Positions 1 through 5,978 of a DNA stretch of 8,702 bases are shown here, one piece after another (the stretch's first letter is position 1; each line of letters opens with the position of its first letter). The translations under genes were made by a program, and so were the position numbers. The stretch spans positions 1 through 8,702 of the forward strand of contig ONVJ01000205.1 of the NCBI GenBank assembly GCA_900321265.1. Reading direction: 5' to 3'. The notes under the pieces were generated by a model. The model saw only the letters and a program-made list of their open reading frames with translations, was not told the origin of the DNA and did not search any database. The DNA comes from an uncultured Eubacteriales bacterium (GTDB lineage Bacteria > Bacillota > Clostridia > Oscillospirales > CAG-272).

Positions 1-2
1 AC

Positions 3-140
3 GGCATCGACGTCGAATTCAGGGACAACAGGATGGCGGTGCTTAAAAACGGAACCTTCGTCTGGAAAAACAGATTCAACACGTCTGCAAAATCGATGGT
101 CGTGCCTTCAGAGGGTAATGAGATCGTAAAAACAGGGTAG
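3..140 (+). CDS. 3' end of an unidentified upstream gene (partial)
   Basis: An open frame runs in from the left edge and stops at TAG 138-140, leaving the last 45 residues of a protein. The codons of this frame mostly end in G or C, as in the his genes, while frame 2 stops within the first 45 bases, so I take this frame as coding. The visible tail is polar with alternating hydrophobics (for example IDVEF, MAVLKNG, TFVWKN), which would fit a beta-rich C-terminal domain. No catalytic motif or membrane segment is visible and I do not recognise the family. A structured segment and a terminator follow at once, so this gene very likely belongs to a separate transcription unit from the his operon. 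Confidence 0.5.
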   Translation, partial: GIDVEFRDNRMAVLKNGTFVWKNRFNTSAKSMVVPSEGNEIVKTG

Positions 141-247
141 CCGGACTGCCGCCGCGGTAATATGATTATAACGGGCAGACCTATTACGTCTTGTAAGCGC
201 CCGGTGTAAATCCGACGTTAACTGCCCGAACAGTTACGGCGATCCGG
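141..247 (+). other. Nested inverted repeats, possible structured RNA or 3' UTR
   Basis: The segment begins directly after the upstream stop codon. Complementary arms nest in order: CCGGA 141-145 with TCCGG 243-247; CGCGGTAA 153-160 with TTACGGCG 234-241 (one mismatch); CGGGCAG 172-178 with CTGCCCG 222-228 (perfect 7 bp); and ACGTC 186-190 with GACGT 214-218. Together they would form a rod with an apical loop of about 23 bases. A competing local hairpin is TAACTG 219-224 with CAGTTA 231-236. The outermost pair overlaps the first arm of the terminator at 244-254, so the two folds exclude each other. The pairing is read directly from the sequence; a function as an sRNA, a 3' UTR structure or an attenuator is inference. 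No known family is assigned. Confidence 0.4.
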
Positions 248-282
248 TTCTCCGATCGTTATTGCGGAGGTCGGCCTTTTTT
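244..282 (+). terminator. Rho-independent terminator of the upstream unit
   Basis: The stem CCGGTTCTCCG (244-254) pairs with CGGAGGTCGG (265-274) with one bulged T and two G-U pairs. It closes a 10-base loop and is followed by CC and six T residues (277-282). More T-rich tracts run to about 314. It lies before the his promoter, so it should end upstream transcription and insulate the operon. Confidence 0.8.
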
Positions 283-314
283 CAGGCGTTTTTCCGCTTT
301 TTTTATCTTTTTTC

Positions 315-343
315 TTGACTTTATCGCTTTAGTATGCTAAAAT
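315..343 (+). promoter_or_regulatory. his operon promoter (housekeeping sigma, extended -10)
   Basis: TTGACT at 315-320 is a near-consensus -35 box. After a 17-base spacer comes TAAAAT at 338-343, preceded by TG at 335-336 with one base between, which gives an extended -10. Transcription should begin near 350, leaving a 5' UTR of about 80 bases before the first ATG at 430. T-rich tracts from about 288 to 314, just upstream of the -35, could act like an UP element. There is no other comparably good promoter in the gap. Confidence 0.85.
328..341 (+). promoter_or_regulatory. Candidate operator for the YerC-like repressor
   Basis: TTTAGTATGCTAAA is a 14-base near-perfect palindrome: arms TTTAG/CTAAA with only one mismatched pair in the centre. 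It overlaps the extended -10 of the only strong promoter, so a bound protein would block RNA polymerase. The first gene of the transcript encodes a TrpR-superfamily DNA-binding protein, which makes it the obvious candidate ligand. The palindrome and its position are seen; repressor binding and histidine as co-effector are inferred from the operon context. Confidence 0.6.
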
Positions 344-364
344 AGTAAACAGAGAAAGCAAGAA

Positions 365-406
365 CCGGGCGGCTGATCCGCGAAGAGAAAAAAAGCGGAC
401 GCCCGG
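365..406 (+). promoter_or_regulatory. 5' UTR hairpin of the his mRNA
   Basis: CCGGGCG (365-371) pairs perfectly with CGCCCGG (400-406). Inside it, TCCGC (377-381) pairs with GCGGA (395-399), leaving a 5-base bulge on the left arm and a purine-rich 13-base loop. No T-run follows, so it is not a terminator. The left arm CCGGG could instead pair with CCCGG at 425-429, between the Shine-Dalgarno sequence and the start codon. It may stabilise the transcript or affect initiation of the first gene; either role is inferred. Confidence 0.55.
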
Positions 407-429
407 AACCGAAGAAGGGAGGCACCCGG

Positions 430-747
430 ATGAACATCAGGTCCGGATCGACCAACAGGCTGTTTGAGACCATTCTGAGCCTGAAAACCGTCGACGAATG
501 CTACGATTACTTTGAGGATCTGTGCACGGTCAAGGAGATACTGGACATGTCGTCAAGACTTGAGGCGGCAATACTGCTGAGCGACGGCAACAGCTACTCG
601 CAGATTGTCGAAAAGACCGGCCTGTCCACCGCGACGATCGGCCGTGTGGCCAGATGCCTGAACTACGGTCCCGGCGGATACCGGACCGTCATCGAAAGGC
701 TTTCCGCCGCGGCCGGAGCCGCGGAAGAGGCAGAAGAGGAGAAATAA
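430..747 (+). CDS. yerC: YerC/YecD-family TrpR-like repressor, probable his operon regulator
   Basis: This is a 105-residue member of the TrpR superfamily, YerC/YecD type. The family signature is clear: SILSL-like TILSLKTVDECYDYFEDL near residues 14-31, the SRLEAA helix around 42-47, and a helix-turn-helix around 54-78 with GLSTATIGRVARCLNYG (64-80), where most relatives have TISRV. The core ends near residue 91 and is followed by an Ala/Glu-rich acidic tail (92-105). The start is supported by AGGGAGG at 416-422, seven bases before the ATG. It is the first gene of the transcript, three bases ahead of hisZG, and a palindrome overlaps its promoter. It therefore probably acts in the cytoplasm as an autoregulating repressor of histidine synthesis. 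The family assignment is firm; the target and the histidine co-effector are inferred. Confidence 0.88.
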   Translation: MNIRSGSTNRLFETILSLKTVDECYDYFEDLCTVKEILDMSSRLEAAILLSDGNSYSQIVEKTGLSTATIGRVARCLNYGPGGYRTVIERLSAAAGAAEEAEEEK

Positions 748-750
748 GAG

Positions 751-2292
751 ATGCCCATAGACGAATCGGTGCTGTTTGACAGCGAAAAATACGTGCTGCA
801 GCTGCGGTCGCTCTACACCGCGAGCGGCTACTGCCGCTACCGGATGAGCAAATTCGAGGAATACGACCTCTATATGAAACACAAGGACTTCCTCCTTTCG
901 GACAGCGTCCTGACCTTCACCGACACCAACGGCCGCCTGATGGCGCTCAAGCCTGACGTCACCCTGTCGATAATCAAAAACAGCGAGGACAGGCCCGACG
1001 AGACGACAAGGCTCTGCTACAACGAGAGCGTTTACCGCGTCGACAGAGGCTCGGGCTCCTTCGGCGAGTCCATGCAGTGCGGTCTCGAGTGTTTCGGAAA
1101 GGTGGGCGCCGCCGAGGCTGCCGAGGTCATCCTCCTTGCCGCCGGAAGCCTTGATCTTTTCTCCGACGACTGGGTCCTGGCCGTCTCCGACCTCGACACC
1201 CTCGCAGGCATAGTCAGGCGGCGGGGCCTCCGCGAATCCTCGCTGCCCGCGCTCTTCAAGGCGATCGGCGAACGCAGCGCCGAGGGCATCGCCGCGGCCT
1301 GCGAAGAAGGCGGCGACCCCGAGGCCGCGGCCGAGTTTTCCGCCCTGCTCGGCGCCGGATGTTCGGTCGCCGAGGCCGCCGAAAAGCTACGCGGGATCTG
1401 CGGCGAGAGCTTTGCAGGGATCGCCGGGATACTCGCGAAGAGCAGATACGCCGACAGGATAAGGGTCGATTTCTCGGTCACCGCCGATATGAACTACTAC
1501 AACGGCCTGATCTTCAACGGCTTTGTGCCGGGGATCCCCGAAGAGGTGCTGTCGGGCGGCATGTATGCCAATCTGATGAGACGGCTGGGCAGGAGGTCGG
1601 ACGCGATCGGCTTTGCCGTTTACACCGACAGACTGGACCGGATCTGCGACTCCCCGGTCACGGCGGACGGCAGCCTCACCGTCGCCCTTCCCAAGGGAAG
1701 GCTGGGCGAGAAGGTCTACGCGAGATTTGCCGCGGCGGGATTCGACTGCCCGCCGATCGACGAAAACAGCCGGAAGCTGATATCCGAAAACGGCGACGGA
1801 ACGCTGAAGTTCTTCTGGGTCAAGCCCTCCGACGTTTCAAAATACGTCGAGCGGGGCGCTGCCGACATAGGCGTCTGCGGGAAGGACATCCTGCTTGAAT
1901 ATTCGCCCGACGTCTACGAGCTGCTCGATCTCGATACCGGAAAATGCCGCATGGCGGTCGCCGCACCGAGAGGGTTCACATACACCGCGGGTGAGACGCT
2001 GCGCGTCGCGACCAAATTCCCGAACATCGCGAAAAGGCATTTCGCCTCGAAGGGGATGGACATAGACATCATCCACCTGAACGGATCGATCGAGCTCGCC
2101 CCGATCGTCGGACTTTCCGACGTCATCGTGGACATCGTCGAGACGGGAACGACGCTGAAGGAGAACGACCTCGAGGTCGTCGAGAAGATATGCGACATCA
2201 GCGCGAGGCTGATCGCGAACAAATCCTCCTTCTTCTTCAAGGAAAAGGCCATGCTCGCCGCCATTTCTGCGCTGAGGGAGGCATCTGTCTGA
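751..2292 (+). CDS. hisZG: Fused ATP phosphoribosyltransferase: HisZ regulatory domain + HisG catalytic domain
   Basis: This one 513-residue protein carries both subunits of the first, committed enzyme of histidine synthesis (ATP + PRPP to PR-ATP + PPi). Residues 1 to about 300 are HisZ, a catalytically dead HisRS-like class II synthetase fold: LMALKPDVTLSI (63-74), YNESVYR (90-96), YYNGLIFNGFVPG (249-261) and SGGMY (268-272), where HisRS has GGRYD. Residues about 308-513 are short-form HisG: LTVALPKGRLGE (309-320), DIGVCGKDIL (372-381), KFPNIAKRHF (422-431), GSIELAP (445-451) and the PRPP loop DIVETGTTLKEN (461-472). It lacks the C-terminal regulatory domain of long HisG, so it needs HisZ. 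The linker is only about 8-10 residues and has no ATG, GTG or TTG codon near it, so HisG cannot be made separately from there. GAGGAG (736-741) precedes the start. HisZ is short against typical stand-alone HisZ. Feedback inhibition by histidine through the HisZ part is expected from the family. Confidence 0.93.
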   Translation: MPIDESVLFDSEKYVLQLRSLYTASGYCRYRMSKFEEYDLYMKHKDFLLSDSVLTFTDTNGRLMALKPDVTLSIIKNSEDRPDETTRLCYNESVYRVDRGSGSFGESMQCGLECFGKVGAAEAAEVILLAAGSLDLFSDDWVLAVSDLDTLAGIVRRRGLRESSLPALFKAIGERSAEGIAAACEEGGDPEAAAEFSALLGAGCSVAEAAEKLRGICGESFAGIAGILAKSRYADRIRVDFSVTADMNYYNGLIFNGFVPGIPEEVLSGGMYANLMRRLGRRSDAIGFAVYTDRLDRICDSPVTADGSLTVALPKGRLGEKVYARFAAAGFDCPPIDENSRKLISENGDGTLKFFWVKPSDVSKYVERGAADIGVCGKDILLEYSPDVYELLDLDTGKCRMAVAAPRGFTYTAGETLRVATKFPNIAKRHFASKGMDIDIIHLNGSIELAPIVGLSDVIVDIVETGTTLKENDLEVVEKICDISARLIANKSSFFFKEKAMLAAISALREASV

Positions 2293-2337
2293 TCCGCCCC
2301 GCGCGCGGCAGGCATCATTAAAGGAGTGCTTTGAGTC
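2293..2337 (+). other. hisZG-hisD spacer with GC palindrome and hisD RBS
   Basis: This 45-base spacer is the longest gap between structural his genes. It contains the perfect palindrome CCGCGCGCGG (2299-2308) and the Shine-Dalgarno sequence AAGGAG (2321-2326), 11 bases before the hisD ATG. I see no promoter or T-run. Unlike most junctions here there is no start/stop overlap, so hisD probably initiates independently. Confidence 0.45.
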
Positions 2338-3657
2338 ATGATAAAGATAATGAGATACGGGGAGGTCCCCGACAGCGAGATCTTCGCGAGGGCGGTCCCC
2401 GGGACCGACGTTTCGGCGGCGGTCTCGGCGATTATCGCCGATGTGAGAATGAGAGGGGACGCCGCCGTCCTCGATTACTGCCGCCGCTTCGACGGCGCCG
2501 AGCTTGAGTCGCTCGAGGTCACGGCGGAGGAGACCGACGCGGCGGTGGCCGAGGTCGGCCCGGACTTTTTGCGGATACTCCGCCGGGCAGCGGATAACAT
2601 CTCCCGCTATCACTCGATGCAGCGCCGCGAGGGTTTCGAGATAAAATGCCCCGACGGCAGCGTCATGGGTCAGAAGATAATCCCGGTCGAACGTGCCGGC
2701 CTTTACGTGCCGGGCGGCACGGCGGCCTATCCCTCGACGGTGCTCATGGACTCGATTCCTGCAAAGATCGCAGGGGTGTCGGAGGTCGTCATCACGACGC
2801 CGCCGAACCGTGAGGGGAAGGTCAATCCCGCCATCCTCGCCGCCGCGCGGGTCGCGGGTGTGGACAGGATCTTCAAGACGGGCGGAGCGCAGGCGATCGC
2901 CGCGCTGGCATACGGGACAGAGAGCATCCCGAAGGTCGACAAGATCGTCGGCCCGGGCAACGTCTTCGTCGCCGAGGCCAAGAAACAGGTCTTCGGCCAG
3001 GTGTCGATCGACATGATCGCCGGCCCGAGCGAAATACTCATCGTTGCCGACGCCGGAAGCGATCCCGCGGTCGCCGCGGCCGACATGCTCTCGCAGGCCG
3101 AGCACGACAGACTGGCCTCGGCGGTCATGATAACGGATTCCGAAGAGCTCGCGGAGAAGGTCGCCGCAGAGATCGAAAGGCAGCTGTCTGTTCTGCCCAG
3201 AGAGGCGATCGCGAGGACGTCGATAGAGAAGAACGGGAAGATCATCGTCGCGGGGAGCGTCGCCGAGGCGGTGGAGATCTCAAACTCGCTGGCGCCCGAG
3301 CACCTCGAGCTGATGGTGAGCGATCCCTTCGCCCTGCTTCCGGACGTGAGGCACGCCGGCTCGGTCTTTATGGGAAGGAGCTGTCCCGAGGCCCTCGGCG
3401 ACTATCTCGCAGGCCCGAACCACACCCTTCCGACCGGAGGCACCGCCAGGTTCTCAAGCCCGCTGGGCGTCGACGACTTCATAAAAAAGACGCAGTATAC
3501 ATATTTCACTCCCGAAGCCCTCGACGCGGCCGCCGACGACGTCGCCGCATTCGCGAGGCGGGAGGGACTTGAGGCTCACGCGAGAAGCGCGCTTTCAAGA
3601 AGGAAAACCGGATGCGCCGGCGGTACCGCGGCGGAAGGAGAAGGGAAAAGAGAATGA
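2338..3657 (+). CDS. hisD: Histidinol dehydrogenase
   Basis: HisD is the last pathway enzyme: a zinc-dependent, NAD-linked two-step oxidation of histidinol to histidine through histidinal in the cytoplasm. The 439-residue length is normal. Family landmarks run in order: PVERAGLYVPGGTAAYPST (116-133), TGGAQAIAALAYGTE (181-195), KIVGPGN (202-208) and IDMIAGPSE (224-232). Expected zinc ligands are present: Gln253 and His256 in SQAEHD, Asp355 in GDY, and His414 in EAHARS. The catalytic pair Glu321-His322 is in APEHLEL. The start at 2338 is preferred because it has AAGGAG upstream; Met5 is too far from it. After the conserved core there is an odd, low-complexity tail of about 18 residues (from about 422) that overlaps the start region of hisC and holds its ribosome binding site. 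It overlaps hisC by four bases (ATGA). Confidence 0.96.
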   Translation: MIKIMRYGEVPDSEIFARAVPGTDVSAAVSAIIADVRMRGDAAVLDYCRRFDGAELESLEVTAEETDAAVAEVGPDFLRILRRAADNISRYHSMQRREGFEIKCPDGSVMGQKIIPVERAGLYVPGGTAAYPSTVLMDSIPAKIAGVSEVVITTPPNREGKVNPAILAAARVAGVDRIFKTGGAQAIAALAYGTESIPKVDKIVGPGNVFVAEAKKQVFGQVSIDMIAGPSEILIVADAGSDPAVAAADMLSQAEHDRLASAVMITDSEELAEKVAAEIERQLSVLPREAIARTSIEKNGKIIVAGSVAEAVEISNSLAPEHLELMVSDPFALLPDVRHAGSVFMGRSCPEALGDYLAGPNHTLPTGGTARFSSPLGVDDFIKKTQYTYFTPEALDAAADDVAAFARREGLEAHARSALSRRKTGCAGGTAAEGEGKRE

Positions 3658-4745
3658 GCAGATTTTTCAGCGGGAAATACGCCTCGCTGAAGGCCTACGT
3701 GCCGGGCGAGCAGCCGCAGGACAGAAAATACATCAAACTCAACACGAACGAGTCGCCCTTCCCACCGTCGCCGATAGCGCAGCGGATGGCGAGAGAGGAG
3801 GCGGGCAGCCTTGAGCTCTACTCGGATCCCGCCCAGCGCGCGCTGAGGGAGGCCGCCTCCCAGGCCTACGGCCTGCCGGCGGAGAACATCGTCTTCGGCA
3901 ACGGCTCGGACGAGATCCTCTCCTTCGCCTTCGCCGCCTTCTGCGACGAAGAACGTCCCGCCGTCTTCGCGGACATTACCTACGGCTTTTACCGGGTGTT
4001 CGCGGAGGCGAACCGGGTCCCGTGGCGCGAGATCCCGCTGAAGGAGGACTTTTCGCTCGACGCGGAGGATTACGTCGGCGCCGGCGGGACCGTCTTCATC
4101 GCCAATCCCAACGCCCCGACCGGGATCGCGCTGCCCCTTTCGGAAATCGAGAGGATCGTCGCGGGCAACCCCGGAAATGTCGTCGTGATCGACGAGGCAT
4201 ACATCGATTTCGGCGGTGAGAGCGCCGTCGGGCTGATAAAGAAATACGACAATCTTCTCGTCGTCCAGACCTTCTCGAAGTCGCGCTCGCTGGCCGGCGG
4301 ACGGCTGGGGATGGGATTTGCGTCGAAGGAGATAATAAACGACATCGACACCCTCAGGTTCTCGGCAAACCCCTACAATGTCAACCGGATGACGGCGGCC
4401 GCGGGCGTCGGAGCCCTGGCAGACAAGGGTTATCTGAGATTCTGCACCGAAAGGATAAAGGCGACGAGGGAGAAGACGGCGGCCGCGCTTGCCGCCCTCG
4501 GGTTCAGATTGACAGATTCCTCTGCCAACTTCCTCTTCGCGGAGCACAAGGATATCGGCGGCCGCGAGCTCTACCTCGCGCTGAAGGAGAAGGGGATACT
4601 TATCCGGCACTTCGACGCCCCGCGGATATCCGAACGCAACCGGATCACGATCGGCAGCGAAGAGGAGATGGAGGCCTTCGTCGCCGCCGTCGCCGGGATA
4701 CTTGAGGAAAAGAGAGCGAAAAAGACAGGGGAGGCGGACAGATGA
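3654..4745 (+). CDS. hisC: Histidinol-phosphate aminotransferase
   Basis: HisC is a PLP-dependent class I/II (fold type I) aminotransferase that converts imidazole acetol phosphate plus glutamate to histidinol phosphate plus 2-oxoglutarate. It has 363 residues, the normal size. Visible motifs are KLNTNESPFPPSP (28-40), GNGSDEI (82-88), NPNAPTG (151-157), DEAYIDF (180-186), and the PLP-binding lysine Lys209 in TFSKSRSLAGGRLG. RITIG (330-334) carries the substrate-binding arginine. An in-frame ATG at 3612 would add 14 arginine/glycine-rich residues. I reject it because those bases also encode the hisD tail and contain the purine-rich AAGGAG/AAGGGA (3635-3646) that serves the ATG at 3654. Four-base ATGA overlaps with hisD (3654-3657) and with hisB (4742-4745) suggest translational coupling. 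Confidence 0.96.
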   Translation: MSRFFSGKYASLKAYVPGEQPQDRKYIKLNTNESPFPPSPIAQRMAREEAGSLELYSDPAQRALREAASQAYGLPAENIVFGNGSDEILSFAFAAFCDEERPAVFADITYGFYRVFAEANRVPWREIPLKEDFSLDAEDYVGAGGTVFIANPNAPTGIALPLSEIERIVAGNPGNVVVIDEAYIDFGGESAVGLIKKYDNLLVVQTFSKSRSLAGGRLGMGFASKEIINDIDTLRFSANPYNVNRMTAAAGVGALADKGYLRFCTERIKATREKTAAALAALGFRLTDSSANFLFAEHKDIGGRELYLALKEKGILIRHFDAPRISERNRITIGSEEEMEAFVAAVAGILEEKRAKKTGEADR

Positions 4746-5329
4746 GAGAGTCGAAGATCGAAAGAAGGACCGCCGAGACGGATATATCTCTGACTCTTGA
4801 GCTCGACGGCTCGGGAAAGAGCAGGATCGACACCGGCATCGGCTTCCTCGATCACATGCTCACCCTCTTCGCCTCGCACGGCAGGTTCGACCTCGACGTC
4901 TTCTGCCGCGGCGACCTTTACGTCGACTGCCACCACACGACCGAGGACATCGGCATCGCCCTGGGGCGCGCCTTCCGCGAAGCCCTCGGCGACAAGCGCG
5001 GCATCCGCCGCTACGGCGATACCCTGCTGCCGATGGACGAGGCGCTGATACTCACCGCCGTCGATTTTTCGGGCAGATCCTGCCTCGTATACGACATGAG
5101 TATCCCGACCGAAAAGGTCGGTGAGTTCGACACCGAGCTCGTCGAGGAGTTCTGGGCGGGCTTCGTCAGACAGGCCGAGTGCGCGCTGCACATCAGGCAG
5201 CTCGCGGGCAGGAATTCGCACCATATCATCGAGGGCGCCTTCAAATCGGCCGCGAGAAGCCTGAGGACGGCGGTGTCGATCGATGAGATGTACAAGGGCG
5301 AGATACCCTCCACAAAGGGGGTGCTGTGA
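4742..5329 (+). CDS. hisB: Imidazoleglycerol-phosphate dehydratase (monofunctional)
   Basis: HisB dehydrates imidazole glycerol phosphate to imidazole acetol phosphate. At 195 residues it is the single-domain form, without the N-terminal HAD phosphatase of the enterobacterial enzyme, so the phosphatase step needs a separate gene (see hisK). The two histidine-rich metal-binding repeats are intact: DCHHTTED (62-69) and RNSHHIIEGAFKS (157-169). IGFLDHM (33-39) supplies another conserved His. The protein should form a 24-mer with two manganese ions per active site, as in the family. AGGGGAGG (4727-4734) lies seven bases before the ATG, which overlaps the hisC stop as ATGA. The TGA stop overlaps the hisH ATG by one base. 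Confidence 0.97.
   Translation: MRESKIERRTAETDISLTLELDGSGKSRIDTGIGFLDHMLTLFASHGRFDLDVFCRGDLYVDCHHTTEDIGIALGRAFREALGDKRGIRRYGDTLLPMDEALILTAVDFSGRSCLVYDMSIPTEKVGEFDTELVEEFWAGFVRQAECALHIRQLAGRNSHHIIEGAFKSAARSLRTAVSIDEMYKGEIPSTKGVL
5314..5321 (+). promoter_or_regulatory. hisH ribosome binding site
   Basis: AAAGGGGG lies inside the 3' end of hisB. It is seven bases from the ATG at 5329 but only four from the GTG at 5326, which favours the ATG as the hisH start. Confidence 0.6.
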
Positions 5330-5943
5330 TGACGGCGATAGTCGATTACGGCGTCGGCAACCTCTTTTCGCTCGGCTGCTCCTTCGCTGCGATCGGGGAG
5401 AGCGTGAGGGTGACGTCGGATCCCGCGGAGATATCCTCGGCGGACCGGATAGTGCTTCCGGGCGTCGGGGCCTTCGGAGACGCGGCCGAAAAGCTGCGGA
5501 TATCCGGCCTCGGAGAGCTGATACGCGGGCTTGCCGGAGAGGGGAAGCCGCTTCTCGGGATATGCCTCGGGATGCAGCTGCTCTTTGACGAGAGCCTGGA
5601 GTACGGAAGACACGAGGGGCTTGGACTCATACCCGGAAGGGTGAGACCGATCGCCGACGTGATCCCCGAAGGCCTCAAGATCCCCCACATGGGCTGGAAT
5701 CCGCTTGTGTTTCCGCATGGGAAGCGCCCGCTGCTTCGCTTTATAAACGAGGGGGACTGCGTTTATTTCGTCCATTCCTTCTTTGCCGACACCGAGGCCG
5801 ATCACGTCATCGCGACCGCCGAGTACGGCGCGCCGCTGACCGCCGCGGTGGCGAAGGGGAGCGTATACGGCTGCCAGTTCCACCCTGAAAAGAGCGGCGA
5901 CGTCGGCCTGAAGATACTGAAAGCCTTCTGCGCCGTCGGATGA
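5329..5943 (+). CDS. hisH: Imidazole glycerol phosphate synthase, glutamine amidotransferase subunit
   Basis: HisH is the class I glutaminase half of IGP synthase. It releases ammonia from glutamine and channels it through the HisF barrel. The 204-residue length is typical. It opens with the family start TAIVDYGVGNL (2-12). The catalytic triad is Cys79 in LLGICLGMQLLF, His185 and Glu187 in GCQFHPEKSG; PHMGWN (119-124) is also conserved. A GTG at 5326 would add a single Met, but the ATG at 5329 gives the family-like N-terminus, has better RBS spacing, and forms a TGATG junction with hisB. The partner HisF is two genes downstream with hisA between, the usual order in his operons. Confidence 0.96.
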   Translation: MTAIVDYGVGNLFSLGCSFAAIGESVRVTSDPAEISSADRIVLPGVGAFGDAAEKLRISGLGELIRGLAGEGKPLLGICLGMQLLFDESLEYGRHEGLGLIPGRVRPIADVIPEGLKIPHMGWNPLVFPHGKRPLLRFINEGDCVYFVHSFFADTEADHVIATAEYGAPLTAAVAKGSVYGCQFHPEKSGDVGLKILKAFCAVG

Positions 5944-5955
5944 GCAGGGCGGCGG

Positions 5956-5962
5956 AAAGGAG
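5956..5962 (+). promoter_or_regulatory. hisA ribosome binding site with wide spacing
   Basis: AAAGGAG is the best Shine-Dalgarno match ahead of hisA, but it lies 16 bases from the ATG at 5979. The intervening bases are wholly purine (GA-rich), so weaker closer contacts are possible. No Shine-Dalgarno match precedes the alternative ATG at 5940. Confidence 0.5.
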
Positions 5963-5978
5963 AAAGAGAGAGAAAGAG

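Noticed and set aside
148..161. Match to the 16S rRNA 530-loop sequence (GCCGCGGTAAT)
   Set aside because: The match is about a dozen bases and the flanks do not continue as 16S rRNA; likely chance, or part of the inverted-repeat arm.
161..276. Cobalamin riboswitch
   Set aside because: Only part of the core resembles it (GGTG-x-AAATCC, CTGCCCG). The upstream GGGAA segment and the 3' B12 box are absent, and the downstream genes are unrelated to cobalamin. Kept only as an alternative to be tested by Infernal.
350..429. T-box or histidine leader peptide regulating the operon
   Set aside because: The leader is only about 80 bases, with no T-box motif, no terminator/antiterminator pair after the promoter, and no short ORF with a run of histidine codons.
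1640..1680. Sequencing or assembly error creating the hisZ-hisG fusion
   Set aside because: Both halves and the linker stay in one frame with normal codon use. A missed stop cannot be fully excluded, but no in-frame ATG, GTG or TTG codon for hisG exists near the junction, so a separate hisG gene would need more than one error.
1837..3105. Long antisense open frame of 422 codons across the hisZG-hisD junction
   Set aside because: It lies wholly opposite genes with full family motifs. Its translation is rich in Arg, Asp, Gly and His with no recognisable domain, which is typical of the antisense shadow of GC-rich coding DNA.
3612..3653. Upstream in-frame ATG for hisC adding 14 residues
   Set aside because: The added residues are an Arg/Gly-rich string, the stretch holds the RBS for the ATG at 3654, and the family N-terminus begins at 3654.
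3576..4610. Antisense open frame of 344 codons opposite hisC
   Set aside because: Shadow of hisC codon bias; no motif and no credible RBS context.
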